From: Rhizobium hidalgonense | Lineage (GTDB): Bacteria; Pseudomonadota; Alphaproteobacteria; Rhizobiales; Rhizobiaceae | Reading direction: 5' to 3' | DNA: 64,000 nt | Assembly (NCBI RefSeq): GCF_002914525.1 | Contig: NZ_LODW01000033.1 | Span: 161,667 to 225,666 of the forward strand | Shown here: in pieces, positions 17,690 to 26,709 of the stretch | Position numbering within the stretch: the stretch's first letter is position 1 | Layout of the letters: each line of letters starts with the position of its first letter | The notes under the pieces: model-generated | The model's database searches: none | The model's input: the letters and a program-made list of their open reading frames with translations, nothing else | Told to the model about the DNA's origin: nothing | Position numbers and translations under genes: made by a program

Positions 17690-18463
17690 ATGCGCATCCT
17701 GCTGACGAATGACGACGGCATTCACGCAGAGGGCTTGGCCGCGCTGGAGCGGATTGCGCGGACCCTGTCCGACGACGTCTGGATCGTGGCGCCGGAGACC
17801 GACCAGAGCGGCCTGGCCCATTCGCTGAGCCTGTCTGAACCTTTGCGGCTGCGCAAGATTTCCGACAAGCATTTCGCCTTGCGCGGCACGCCGACCGATT
17901 GCGTCATCATGGGCATCAAGCAGGTGATGGACATCAAGCCCGATCTCGTCCTGTCGGGCGTCAATTCAGGCTCGAACGTCGCGGATGACGTCACCTATTC
18001 CGGCACCATCGCCGGCGCCATCGAAGGCACCATGCAGGGCGTGCGTTCCTTCGCGCTCAGCCAAGCCTATCTCTATGAGGACGGCGCGCGCATCGTGCCA
18101 TGGGAGGTCTGCGAGACGCATGCGCCGGCTCTTCTGGAAAAGCTGATGGTTCTGGACCTGCCGGAGGGCACGTTCCTCAATCTCAATTTCCCGAACTGCC
18201 GTCCGGGCGAGGTCGACGGCGCCGAGGTGACCATGCAGGGCAAACTCGCCTTCAATCTGCAGGTCGATGCCCGCTCCGATGGCCGGGGGTTTCCCTATTA
18301 TTGGCTGAAGTTCGGCGAACGCGCCGGCGCCTTCATCGAAGGCACCGATATTCACGCCCTGAAGCATAACAAAATTTCGGTAACGCCTTTGAAACTGGAT
18401 CTGACCGATTATTCCGTGACGGACCGCGTGGCGCGGGCCCTGGGATACGGAGCACAGGTTTGA
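17690..18463 (+). CDS. surE: 5'/3'-nucleotidase SurE
   Basis: Metal-dependent phosphatase acting on nucleoside 5'- and 3'-monophosphates, associated with stress survival. The N-terminus [16 protein letters not shown] carries the Asp-Asp metal ligands. [26 protein letters not shown] supplies the conserved Ser/Asn and substrate-loop residues. LNLNFPN is also typical. Length is 257 residues. It is tightly packed between serS (4 bases) and pcm (4-base overlap). The surE-pcm-nlpD order seen here is the same as in gammaproteobacteria, although no rpoS follows. Confidence 0.95.
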   Translation: MRILLTNDDGIHAEGLAALERIARTLSDDVWIVAPETDQSGLAHSLSLSEPLRLRKISDKHFALRGTPTDCVIMGIKQVMDIKPDLVLSGVNSGSNVADDVTYSGTIAGAIEGTMQGVRSFALSQAYLYEDGARIVPWEVCETHAPALLEKLMVLDLPEGTFLNLNFPNCRPGEVDGAEVTMQGKLAFNLQVDARSDGRGFPYYWLKFGERAGAFIEGTDIHALKHNKISVTPLKLDLTDYSVTDRVARALGYGAQV

Positions 18464-19113
18464 CGGCAAGACTGGCCGAGAAAGAGGGCTTTGCGGCGCT
18501 TGTCCTCAGATTGCGCGCTGAAGGCATCTCCGACCTCGATTTGCTGACGGCGGTCGAACAGACGCAGCGCTCGCTCTTCGTGCCGCCGCAATTTTCCGAT
18601 GACGCCTATTCGAGCCGGACGATCCCGATCGAATGCGGCTCCTTCCTGGAAGGCATCGATTTTGTCGTCCGCATTCTGCATCACCTGAAGCTCAAGCCGG
18701 GACAACGCGTTCTGGAAATCGGCACCGGCAGTGGCTTTACCGCCGCCGTCATGGGCCGCATGGCTGAGCGTGTCCTATCCATCGACCGCTACAAGACGCT
18801 GACATCGGCTGCACAGCGGCGCATGGAATCGCTGGGTCTGCGCAACGTTATCATCCGCCACGCCGATGGCAGTGCCGGCATGCAGGGAGAGGGCACCTTC
18901 GACCGCATCCTGGTGACGGCGGCCTTCAACGCGATGCCGCGCTTTTATACCGATCAGCTTGTTTCCGGCGGTTCGATGATCGCCCCGCTGATGATCTCCG
19001 AGAATGAATGCCGCATGGTTCGGCTGACGAAAACCGGCAGCCGGTTCGAGCGCGAGGAACTGTTCGAAGCCCCTTATTTGCCGATCGTTCCGCGGCTTGC
19101 CTCGCTGCTGTAG
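18460..19113 (+). CDS. pcm: Protein-L-isoaspartate O-methyltransferase
   Basis: SAM-dependent methyltransferase that repairs isoaspartyl damage in ageing proteins. Motif [19 protein letters not shown] is clear, with [23 protein letters not shown] upstream and [30 protein letters not shown] downstream, matching the PCMT family. The start is TTG overlapping the surE stop (TTGA), with GGAGCACAGG upstream, giving 217 residues. An ATG start would truncate the conserved N-terminal helix. Together with surE this is a stress-survival pair. Confidence 0.93.
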   Translation: MTARLAEKEGFAALVLRLRAEGISDLDLLTAVEQTQRSLFVPPQFSDDAYSSRTIPIECGSFLEGIDFVVRILHHLKLKPGQRVLEIGTGSGFTAAVMGRMAERVLSIDRYKTLTSAAQRRMESLGLRNVIIRHADGSAGMQGEGTFDRILVTAAFNAMPRFYTDQLVSGGSMIAPLMISENECRMVRLTKTGSRFEREELFEAPYLPIVPRLASLL

Positions 19114-19252
19114 CGACTGCGATTTTTCGCCCGTAAGCTATGGTTATCAACTTCTCAAAAATATCGCACTGATTCCAGCATCTTAACTGCGTGGTAATAC
19201 TAACGCGTTTTAATAGACTCACAAATGGTTGCGTTCTCAGTGGGTCGAGTCA

Positions 19253-20845
19253 ATGCGTTTCAGTCTTTCGCCGAAGTTCGGGAAGTCGGCCGGTAATCTT
19301 CTGGTTGTGGGTCTGCTGGCGAGTGCCGCAACAGGCTGCAGTTCCGATGTGACACGGTTTGGCGGCTTGTTTTCCTCCTCAGGGCAGGATCAGATCACCA
19401 CCAGCTCCATTCCGCGCAGGGGCGGCGCCCAGGGTGATCCGGTGCCGCGCGCCGATCTCGGCGGCTCCGCCGTTGCAAGCCAGTCGGGATATGGTGGCGG
19501 CAATGGTGCACTGAACCAGCCTTATCCATCGAACCAGACTTATGATCCGGTCCGCACGTCGAGCGCCCGTATGGCCTCCGCGCCGGTCGCGGTGCAGCGT
19601 TCCGATCTTGCAGCTCCGACGGCCGTTGCGCCGCCCCGGCAGCGGGAAAGGGAAGTCGCGCTCGCCCAGCCTTTCCCTTCGGCGCCTCAGGCTGAAAAGC
19701 CTCGTTTGGTGGCCCCGGCCGCGCCGAAGCTGACGCCCGATCCTCTGGCTACGGGCACGACGCCGAAGGTCTCCGGCTGGTCCGCGACCAACGCGCCTTC
19801 CGTGACGCTGCGTCCGGGTGAAAGCATCGCCACGCTGTCCAGGCGCTTCGGCGTCCCGGAAAAGGAAATCCTGCGCGTCAACAGCCTGAAGACCGCATCT
19901 GCGGCCAAGCCCGGCCAGGCGATCCTGATCCCGACGTTCAACGGCGGCAATGCCGCCAAGTCGGCATCGCAGGCGGCCGACCTCTCCAAGCCCGGCAAGA
20001 TGCCGGAACCGGTGAAGGCGCCTGAGCAGAACGTCGCTGTCGTTCCCGGCGCCAATTCCGCCCGCGACAAGACCATGGCGAGCGCCGATTCTACCGGCAA
20101 GCTTCCGGCCGGCGCCGGCAAGGACCCGAAGGCGCCTGCTGGCACCTATGTCGTCAAGCAAGGCGATTCGCTGGCAAAGATCGCCAAGGCGACCGGCACC
20201 AACATCGACGATCTCAAGGCCGCCAACAATCTGTCGGCCAGCTCGGTCAAGATCGGTCAGGCGCTGAAGATCCCGAACGGCACAGCCGACAACATCAAGA
20301 CGGCCTCGATCCCGGCCGCGAAGGTCGATCCGAAGCCGGCTCAGGCAGCGCCCGCCCAGCAAACGGCCTCCGTCGAGCCCGCACCCTACAAGGCGCCGGC
20401 CGCCACCCAGACGGTCGACGATGTCGAGAAGAAGTCCGACGTCAGCTCCGCCGCACCGGAATCGACCGGCATCGGCAAGTATCGCTGGCCGGTCCGCGGT
20501 CAGGTCATTGCTTCATATGGCGCCAACGTCAACGGCAACCGCAATGACGGCATCGACATCTCGGTGCCGCAGGGAACCCCGATCAAGGCCGCCGAAAACG
20601 GCGTCGTCATCTATGCCGGCAACGGCCTGAAGGAACTCGGCAACACGGTTCTCGTCCGTCACGACGACGGCACCGTCACCGTCTACGGCAATGCCGATAC
20701 GCTGAGCGTCGCCCGCGGTCAGAAGATCCAGCGTGGCCAGACGGTCGCCGTCTCCGGCATGAGCGGCGACGTTAAGCAGCCGCAGGTCCATTTCGAGGTG
20801 CGCAAGGATGCATCCCCGGTCAACCCGATGACTTTCCTAGAATAG
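19253..20845 (+). CDS. NlpD/DipM-like LysM lipoprotein with degenerate LytM (M23) domain
   Basis: An envelope lipoprotein of about 530 residues. The signal peptide has a lipobox LLASAATGC with the lipidated Cys near residue 29. Two LysM domains follow (VTLRPGESIATLSRRFGV... and YVVKQGDSLAKIAKATGT...), separated by Pro/Ala-rich linkers. A C-terminal LytM/M23 domain starts YRWPVRGQVIASYG. Two zinc-ligand positions are altered: the usual HxxxD reads NDGIDI, and the usual HxH region reads VYGNADTL; only the VHFEVRKD His is retained. It is therefore predicted to be non-catalytic, like E. coli NlpD, which activates amidases rather than cutting peptidoglycan. The start at 19253 precedes MRFSLSPKFGK. 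It follows pcm, as nlpD does in gammaproteobacteria. Confidence 0.88.
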   Translation: MRFSLSPKFGKSAGNLLVVGLLASAATGCSSDVTRFGGLFSSSGQDQITTSSIPRRGGAQGDPVPRADLGGSAVASQSGYGGGNGALNQPYPSNQTYDPVRTSSARMASAPVAVQRSDLAAPTAVAPPRQREREVALAQPFPSAPQAEKPRLVAPAAPKLTPDPLATGTTPKVSGWSATNAPSVTLRPGESIATLSRRFGVPEKEILRVNSLKTASAAKPGQAILIPTFNGGNAAKSASQAADLSKPGKMPEPVKAPEQNVAVVPGANSARDKTMASADSTGKLPAGAGKDPKAPAGTYVVKQGDSLAKIAKATGTNIDDLKAANNLSASSVKIGQALKIPNGTADNIKTASIPAAKVDPKPAQAAPAQQTASVEPAPYKAPAATQTVDDVEKKSDVSSAAPESTGIGKYRWPVRGQVIASYGANVNGNRNDGIDISVPQGTPIKAAENGVVIYAGNGLKELGNTVLVRHDDGTVTVYGNADTLSVARGQKIQRGQTVAVSGMSGDVKQPQVHFEVRKDASPVNPMTFLE

Positions 20846-20866
20846 GTATAGCGTCCCAGGAAGCGC

Positions 20867-20893
20867 AAAAGCCCGGCCACCCGCCGGGCTTTT
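20867..20893. terminator. Bidirectional terminator
   Basis: A perfect 11-base-pair stem AAAAGCCCGGC/GCCGGGCTTTT with a five-base loop lies between two convergent genes. A/T runs on both sides let it end transcripts from either strand. Confidence 0.9.
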
Positions 20894-20899
20894 GTATTT

Positions 20900-21772
20900 T
20901 TAGCCTCTGTCAATATGGACGCGCATGCGTCCGGCCAGATCCTGAATATACTGCCAGGCGACGCGGCCGGACCGCGCGCCACGCGTCGTTGCCCATTCCA
21001 GCGCCTCTGCATGCATCTTGTCGCGCTCGAGGGCGAGTTTGAAGTAATCGGCATAGCCGTCGATCATGCCGAGATAATCTTCCTGGCTGCATTTGTGGAA
21101 GCCGAGCCAGAGACCGAAGCGATCGGAAAGCGAAACCTTCTCCTCGACGGCTTCCGACGGATTGATCGCCGTCGACTGCTCGTTTTCCATCATGTGGCGC
21201 GGCAGCAGATGGCGCCGATTTGACGTCGCATAGAAGAGCACATTGTCCGGTCGCCCTTCGACGCCGCCGTCGAGTGCCGCCTTCAGCGACTTGTAGGCGG
21301 TGTCGTCGTGATCGAAGGAGAGATCGTCGCAGAAGACGATGACGCGGTAGGGTGTGTCCTTCAAGAGATCGAGCAGGGTGGGGAGGCTGGCGATATCCTC
21401 GCGATGGACTTCGACCAGCTTCAGCGCGACGCCGCTTTCGCGCCTGACATCCTCATGCACGGCCTTAACAAGCGAGGATTTGCCCATGCCGCGTGCGCCC
21501 CAGAGCAGCACGTTGTTGGCGGCATACCCGTCGGCGAACCGCACGGTATTCTCATGCAGGATATCGCGCACATGATCGACGCCGCGGATGAGCTTCAGCG
21601 TCACCCGGTTCGGCTTGTTCACAGGCTGCAGGTGCTGGCGAGACGGCGCCCAGACGAAACAGTTGGCCGCATCCCAATCGTTGACGGCAGGCGGCGGCCC
21701 GGCGAGGCGCTGGACGGCATCGGCGAGCCGTTTCAGTTCGGCAAGCAGGGCGGTGTTGATTTCCTCGGTCAT
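20900..21772 (-). CDS. DUF815-family AAA+ ATPase
   Basis: Cytoplasmic P-loop ATPase of about 290 residues, in the DUF815 family of uncharacterised AAA+ proteins. The Walker A motif is GARGMGKSSLVKAVH, Walker B is VIVFCDDLSFDHDD, and sensor-like VLFYATSNRRHLLPRHMMEN follows. A conserved LSDRFGLWLGFHKCSQEDYL segment and ARSGRVAWQYIQDLAGR near the C-terminus complete the family pattern. The start at 21772 (MTEEINTALLAELK) follows an AGGAG site; the frame stays open for 52 more codons without conservation. It is divergent from yajC. No function is known for the family in rhizobia. Confidence 0.85.
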   Translation of the reverse strand: MTEEINTALLAELKRLADAVQRLAGPPPAVNDWDAANCFVWAPSRQHLQPVNKPNRVTLKLIRGVDHVRDILHENTVRFADGYAANNVLLWGARGMGKSSLVKAVHEDVRRESGVALKLVEVHREDIASLPTLLDLLKDTPYRVIVFCDDLSFDHDDTAYKSLKAALDGGVEGRPDNVLFYATSNRRHLLPRHMMENEQSTAINPSEAVEEKVSLSDRFGLWLGFHKCSQEDYLGMIDGYADYFKLALERDKMHAEALEWATTRGARSGRVAWQYIQDLAGRMRVHIDRG

Positions 21773-21975
21773 CGCAAGCTCCTGATTTCTTGCTGCGGCA
21801 ATCCGCTTTATCTTTCGATGCGGGGTAGCATGGCGTTTTGCCGGCGGAAAGGTTATGAGGCAGCGGAATCGGTACTGTTTCGGGCTGTTTCTGTTGCATT
21901 CATCGAAGCGGTAATTATAGTCCGGCAACCTGAAAAATAAGGCGGAGTTCCGCCGCCAAGCCTGAGGAGTTTAGC

Positions 21976-22323
21976 ATGTTCATCACCCCGGCATTCGCCC
22001 AGAGCGCGACCGACACCGCAACCGGTTTCGGCGGTTCCGGTTTCGAAATGATCATCCTGTTCGTGCCGCTGATGGTCGTCTGGTACTTCCTGCTGATCCG
22101 CCCGCAGCGCGCACAGGCCAAGAAGCGTGAGGAAACCCTGAAGGCGATCCGTCGGGGCGACCAGGTCGTCACCGGCGGCGGCCTCGTCGGCAAGGTCACC
22201 AAGGTCATCGACGACAAGGAAGTCGAAGTCGAGATCGCCGATGGCGTTCGTGTGCGCATCGTCCGCAGCGGTATTTCGGATGTGCGCGTCAAGGGTGAAC
22301 CCGTCAAGGCCGACGCAGCGTAA
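21976..22323 (+). CDS. yajC: Preprotein translocase subunit YajC
   Basis: Small accessory subunit of the Sec holotranslocase associated with SecDF. The 115-residue protein has one transmembrane helix (about residues 22-41, FEMIILFVPLMVVWYFLLIRP) followed by the conserved RPQRAQAKKREETLKAIRRGDQVVTGGGLVGKV. The ATG at 21976 follows GAGGAG with ideal spacing. It lies 45 bases upstream of secDF in the usual yajC-secDF arrangement. Confidence 0.95.
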   Translation: MFITPAFAQSATDTATGFGGSGFEMIILFVPLMVVWYFLLIRPQRAQAKKREETLKAIRRGDQVVTGGGLVGKVTKVIDDKEVEVEIADGVRVRIVRSGISDVRVKGEPVKADAA

Positions 22324-22368
22324 CAAGCGATAACGGCAGCACCGCCGGATCGGAAGATCGTCGAGAGA

Positions 22369-24909
22369 ATGTTGCATTTTTCCCGCTGGAAAACACTTCT
22401 GATCTGGTTGGCCGCGTTTGCGGCCATCATCATCGCTGCGCCCAATTTGCTGAGCGAGGCGCAGCGTTCTTCTCTGCCGGGCTGGCTGCGGCACGACCGC
22501 GTGACGCTCGGTCTCGATCTGCAGGGCGGTTCGCATATCGTTCTGAAGGTCGAGCGTTCCGATATCGTCAAGGACCGCTTGGAAGAAGTGGTCGCCAATG
22601 TGCGCAACGTGCTGCGCGGCGCCGGCATCCGCTATACCGGGCTGACTGGCAACGACCAGACCGTCACCGTCCGGATCACCGATCCGGCTGAGACGCAGAA
22701 GGCGGTCGATCTACTGAAGCCTTTGACGACGGCCGGCGGACGTTCCCGGCCTGACGTCGCGCTGCAGCAGGGCGAAGAGGGACAACTGTCGCTGAAGATT
22801 TCCGACGCCGGCATCACCTCCGACGTCGCCTCCGCCCGAACGCGGTCACTCGATATCGTCAGCCGCCGAATCGCTGGCTTCGGCTATGAAAATTTCCTCG
22901 TTCGCCCCGATGATGCCGATCGGATCGTCGTGCAGGTGCTGGGATCGGTTGATGCGGAGCGGCTGAAGAACCTCTTGAACCAGACGGCCAAGCTTTCCTT
23001 TCATCTGATCGACGCAAGCATGTCGGGGCAGGAGGCGCTGAACGGCCGCTGGCCGGCGACATCGCAGGTGCTCTATTCGCTTGACGATCCGCCGGTCCCC
23101 TATCTTGTCGACCGCACGGCTTTCGCCAACGCTAGCAACATGGTCGAGATCGAGCCGGTCGTCGATCCGCAGACGGAGGATACATCGATTGCCTACCGCC
23201 TCGATGCCGAAGGCACGCGGCGGCTGGCTGAGGTGACGGGGCAGAATATCGGCAAGCACCTTGCCATCGTCTTCGACGACCAGGTGATGTCAGCGCCAAG
23301 CATCGATGCGGCGATCACCGGCGGCGAGGGCGCGATTTCAGCGAATTTCTCCGAGGATGGCGTCCGCGACCTTGCGGTGATGCTGCGCGCCGGCGCCTTG
23401 CCGGCGACCCTGACGAGCGTCGAGGAGCGCAGCGTCAGCCCGAGATTCGGCGCCGACTCCATCTTCTCCGGCCTCGTTGCCGGCCTCGTCGCCGTCGTGC
23501 TGGTCGCAGCACTGATGATCGCGCTCTACCGCATTCTCGGCGTCATCGCCGTCGTCTCGCTCGTCTTCAACCTGATCCTCATTATCGCAGTGCTCAGCCT
23601 TGCCGGCGCGACCCTCACCTTGCCCGGCATTGCCGGCATCGTGCTCATCGTCGGCATGGCGGTCGATTCCAACGTTCTGATCTACGAGCGTATCCGTGAA
23701 GAGGAGAGAACCGCCCACTCCTTTGCAGACGCCGTCAGCCGCGGTTTTCAGCGCGCCTTTGCAACCATCATCGATGCCAATGTCACGATTTTCATCGCCG
23801 CCATCATCCTCTTTTTCCTCGGCAGCGAATCCATCCGCGGTTTCGCGGTGACGCTGGCGGTCGGCATTCTGGCGACCGTCTTCACGGCTTTCACGCTGAC
23901 GCGTTCGATCGTTGCCGTCTGGCTGAAAGGGCGCCATCCCCGGCATCTGCCGAAGAGCGTTCTGACCCATCTTTTCGAACACGCCAATATCCGTTTCATG
24001 GGGATCCGGCGTTACGTCTTTACCGCCTCGGCGATCATCTCGTTGATCGCCATGGCCGCCTTTGCCACCGCCGGCCTGCGTCTCGGCATTGATTTCACCG
24101 GCGGCTCGCTCATCGAGGTGACGGCGAAGCAAGGCAATGCCGACCTCGCCGATCTTCAATCACGCCTCAACGATCTCAATCTCGGTGAGATCAGCGTCCA
24201 GCGTACCGGCGGCCCGTCGAATGCGCGGATCCGCATCGCCTCCCAGGGCGGCGGCGAGAATGCCGAGCAGTCGGCGGCGACGCTGGTGCGCGGCGAACTC
24301 CAGGAGGATTATGATTTTCGCCGCGTCGAGGTCGTCGGCCCCGCGATCTCCGGCGAATTGACGATGATGGCGACACTCGGCGTGCTGGCAGCGTTGGCGG
24401 CGATCCTGATCTACATCTGGATCCGCTTCGAATGGCAGTTTGCGGTCGGCGCCATCATTGCCACGCTGCACGACGTCATCATCATGCTCGGTCTCTTCGT
24501 GCTGACCGGCATGGAATTCAACCTGACGAGCGTCGCCGCCTTGCTGACCGTTGTCGGTTATTCCCTGAATGACACGGTCGTGGTCTATGACCGAATGCGC
24601 GAGAATCTGAAGCGATACAAGAAGATGCCGCTGCCGATCCTGATCGATGCGTCGATCAACCAGACGCTGTCGCGCACCATACTGACCGCGGCGACGACGC
24701 TGCTCGCCTTGCTCGCGCTCTATCTTTTCGGAGGGGAGGTTATCCGCTCCTTCACCTTTACGATGCTCTTCGGCGTCGCTCTCGGCACCTTCTCTTCGAT
24801 CTATATCGCCGCTCCTGTCCTGATCGTCTTCCGGCTGCGGCCGGCGAGCCCCGACGAGGAAGAGAGCAACAAGACGGATGCTGGTATAAAATCCGGCACG
24901 GTGGTTTGA
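22369..24909 (+). CDS. secDF: Fused protein-export membrane proteins SecD-SecF
   Basis: An 846-residue natural fusion of SecD and SecF, RND-type membrane proteins that use the proton motive force to pull secreted proteins out of SecYEG. The SecD half (about 1-540) has an N-terminal helix, LGLDLQGGSHIVLKVE, the large periplasmic domain, and TM4-type motif VDSNVLIYERIREE. The SecF half starts near MGIRRYVFTASAII, with GIDFTGGSLIEV and YSLNDTVVVYDRMREN. The Asp/Arg residues of the RND motifs are present in both halves. Fusion is common in Rhizobiaceae. The gene is co-directional with yajC and the NDUFAF3-like gene, which starts 4 bases later. Confidence 0.95.
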   Translation: MLHFSRWKTLLIWLAAFAAIIIAAPNLLSEAQRSSLPGWLRHDRVTLGLDLQGGSHIVLKVERSDIVKDRLEEVVANVRNVLRGAGIRYTGLTGNDQTVTVRITDPAETQKAVDLLKPLTTAGGRSRPDVALQQGEEGQLSLKISDAGITSDVASARTRSLDIVSRRIAGFGYENFLVRPDDADRIVVQVLGSVDAERLKNLLNQTAKLSFHLIDASMSGQEALNGRWPATSQVLYSLDDPPVPYLVDRTAFANASNMVEIEPVVDPQTEDTSIAYRLDAEGTRRLAEVTGQNIGKHLAIVFDDQVMSAPSIDAAITGGEGAISANFSEDGVRDLAVMLRAGALPATLTSVEERSVSPRFGADSIFSGLVAGLVAVVLVAALMIALYRILGVIAVVSLVFNLILIIAVLSLAGATLTLPGIAGIVLIVGMAVDSNVLIYERIREEERTAHSFADAVSRGFQRAFATIIDANVTIFIAAIILFFLGSESIRGFAVTLAVGILATVFTAFTLTRSIVAVWLKGRHPRHLPKSVLTHLFEHANIRFMGIRRYVFTASAIISLIAMAAFATAGLRLGIDFTGGSLIEVTAKQGNADLADLQSRLNDLNLGEISVQRTGGPSNARIRIASQGGGENAEQSAATLVRGELQEDYDFRRVEVVGPAISGELTMMATLGVLAALAAILIYIWIRFEWQFAVGAIIATLHDVIIMLGLFVLTGMEFNLTSVAALLTVVGYSLNDTVVVYDRMRENLKRYKKMPLPILIDASINQTLSRTILTAATTLLALLALYLFGGEVIRSFTFTMLFGVALGTFSSIYIAAPVLIVFRLRPASPDEEESNKTDAGIKSGTVV

Positions 24910-24913
24910 AAAC

Positions 24914-25300
24914 ATGGCAAAAGGCATAGAAATCCGCGCCGCGCATTTTCCCGGGCGCGCGCCGATCGATACTTACGGCAATGGCGGTTTCCGTTTTGCC
25001 GACATGTCGCATCGCGGCTCGATCCTTTGCCTGCCCTCCGGCATTCACGGCTGGGACATGGACATGTCGAAACCGCTGTCACCGGAAAATTTCCGGCGGG
25101 TGCTTGATGAGGCAGATGATATCGAGGTTCTGCTCGTCGGGACCGGAACCGAGCTTCGCCGCCTGCCGGAAGAATTGAAGCAGGCGCTGAAATCGCGCGG
25201 CATCGCCTCCGATCCGATGAGCACGGGCGCAGCGGTACGCACTTTCAATGTCATGCTGGCCGAGCAGCGCGCCGTCGCCGCGGCACTGATCGCGGTCTGA
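24914..25300 (+). CDS. Mth938/NDUFAF3-like protein (DUF498)
   Basis: A 128-residue soluble protein of the Mth938 (DUF498/DUF598) fold. Typical segments are IEIRAAHFPGRAPIDTYGNGGFRFADMSHRGSI at the N-terminus, VLLVGTGTELRRLPEELKQAL, and STGAAVRTFNVMLAEQRAVAAALI at the C-terminus. The human homologue NDUFAF3 is a complex I assembly factor, and proximity to secDF-yajC in alphaproteobacteria has been noted for this family. It sits 4 bases after secDF and 3 bases before a squalene-synthase-like gene resembling a second complex I assembly factor. The bacterial role is inferred, not shown. Confidence 0.85.
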   Translation: MAKGIEIRAAHFPGRAPIDTYGNGGFRFADMSHRGSILCLPSGIHGWDMDMSKPLSPENFRRVLDEADDIEVLLVGTGTELRRLPEELKQALKSRGIASDPMSTGAAVRTFNVMLAEQRAVAAALIAV

Positions 25301-25303
25301 CCA

Positions 25304-26161
25304 ATGGCTGAAGCGAAAACTGCGACGAACCAGGAGATCTGCCTGGCGATGCTGCGCGACAGCGATCGCGATCGCTACCTTGCCTGCCTGCTGTCGCCGG
25401 ATGACAAGCGCGGCGCGCTTGCCGCCCTATACGCCTTCAATGCCGAGCTTGCCCGCATTCGTGATCTCGTTCATGAGCCGTTGCCCGGCGAAGTGCGCCT
25501 GCAATATTGGCGCGATCTGCTGGAAGGCAGCGCCCATGGTTCAACGGCTGCCAATCCCGTCGCCGCCGCACTTCTAACGGCGGTCGAAACGCACCGCCTG
25601 CCGCGCAAGACGCTGATCGACATGATCGAGGCCCGGACCTTCGACCTCTACGACGATCCGATGGAAACGCGTCTGTCGCTCGAAGGTTATGCCGGGGAGA
25701 CGGCATCGGCCCTCATTCAGCTCGCAAGCCTCGTGCTGTCGCCCGAGGAAGCCGCACGATCCGCCGATGCCGCCGGCCATGCCGGTGTGGCCCAGGCGGT
25801 CGCCGGCCTGTTGCTGCTAATGCCGCTGCATCGCCGCCGCGGCCAGGTCTATATTCCGCTGCAGATCCTGTCCGCCACCGGTCTTAACCGTGATGCCTTC
25901 CTTGCCGGCGAAGACAGGCCGCGCATCTCCGCCGCCATCGAGGCCTTTGCCGGCCTCGGCCGCGAACATCTGGCAAAGGCGAGGGCGGCAGGGCCGATCA
26001 CGCCCAGGGTCTTTCCGGCCTTCCTGCCGGCGACGCTTGCCGAACCGGTGCTTCTCAGGGCGCAGAAGCTCGGCGCCGTCCTGTTCGACCGGACGCTGCA
26101 GCCGCCGCAATGGCGCCGCCAGCTCAGCATGGCGCTCTCGGCGAGCCGGAAAAAAATCTGA
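25304..26161 (+). CDS. Squalene/phytoene synthase-like protein, NDUFAF6 type
   Basis: A 285-residue all-helical protein with a trans-isoprenyl diphosphate synthase (squalene/phytoene synthase) fold: ALYAFNAELARIRDLV near the N-terminus, EVRLQYWRDLLEG, and AGHAGVAQAVAGLLLLMPLHRRRGQVYIPLQIL in the middle. The first Asp-rich DxxxD motif, needed for prenyl-diphosphate binding, is not intact: the region reads ELARIRD. The second site reads DLYDDP. This pattern, and the length, fits NDUFAF6-type proteins (complex I assembly) rather than HpnC/HpnD or CrtB. Directly adjacent to an NDUFAF3-like gene. A true prenyl synthase remains possible but less likely. Confidence 0.78.
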   Translation: MAEAKTATNQEICLAMLRDSDRDRYLACLLSPDDKRGALAALYAFNAELARIRDLVHEPLPGEVRLQYWRDLLEGSAHGSTAANPVAAALLTAVETHRLPRKTLIDMIEARTFDLYDDPMETRLSLEGYAGETASALIQLASLVLSPEEAARSADAAGHAGVAQAVAGLLLLMPLHRRRGQVYIPLQILSATGLNRDAFLAGEDRPRISAAIEAFAGLGREHLAKARAAGPITPRVFPAFLPATLAEPVLLRAQKLGAVLFDRTLQPPQWRRQLSMALSASRKKI

Positions 26162-26200
26162 CGCGGGTCAAACTCGCGCAAGTCTCGCGCGTTACAAGGC

Positions 26201-26701
26201 TTGAACCGCTACCCTTTCGAACGGAGACTCGGCGTGGGCATTATCGTCTGGTGCGTTCTTTTCGCCATCGTCATTTTCTTTGCCTTCGTGGCAACGCGTT
26301 TGGCCGCGCAGAACAACGAAGACGGCCTGCATGACACGGGCCTCGCCATCATTGAATTCGGCCGCGCTTTTCCGAACGAGGCGATCCGCCAGTTGCAGGC
26401 GACGGAGAACGGCCAGGCGATCTTCGTGCGCCTGCATGACAATAAGGCGGGCTTCATGCGCAACATGTCGCGCCACTTCGCCTGCCATCTGATCGAGCCG
26501 GGCCGCGTGCGCGTGGTCAGCTCGCAAACGGGCAGGGGCCTGGTGATCGATTTCCTCGATGCGCCTCACCAAAACGGCGATTTCGAATTCGCTTCCGCCA
26601 AGGAGTCCTCGGAAGTCGCGCTCTGGCTGCTCGGCAATTATATCGCCGAGCCGGATAAGGATCTGCCGTCCAACCATATTTCGGCGGCGAACAAGCACTA
26701 A
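26201..26701 (+). CDS. Conserved single-pass membrane protein of unknown function
   Basis: A 166-residue protein starting at TTG. It has one N-terminal transmembrane helix (VGIIVWCVLFAIVIFFAFVA, about residues 11-30) and a soluble domain likely outside the cytoplasm, with motifs FVRLHDNKAGFMRNMSRHFACHLIEPGRVRVV and KGLVIDFLDAPHQNGDFEF-like (RGLVIDFLDA). I recognise no domain. It lies 39 bases after the NDUFAF6-like gene in the same direction, so it may belong to the yajC-secDF transcript, and converges with trmFO 8 bases away. Codon use is normal for the window, supporting a real gene. Confidence 0.72.
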   Translation: MNRYPFERRLGVGIIVWCVLFAIVIFFAFVATRLAAQNNEDGLHDTGLAIIEFGRAFPNEAIRQLQATENGQAIFVRLHDNKAGFMRNMSRHFACHLIEPGRVRVVSSQTGRGLVIDFLDAPHQNGDFEFASAKESSEVALWLLGNYIAEPDKDLPSNHISAANKH

Positions 26702-26709
26702 ACCGCCAA

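Noticed and set aside
25304..26161. Hopanoid HpnC/HpnD or carotenoid CrtB assignment
   Set aside because: No hopanoid or carotenoid gene is adjacent, and the first Asp-rich motif is not intact. NDUFAF6-type fits better.
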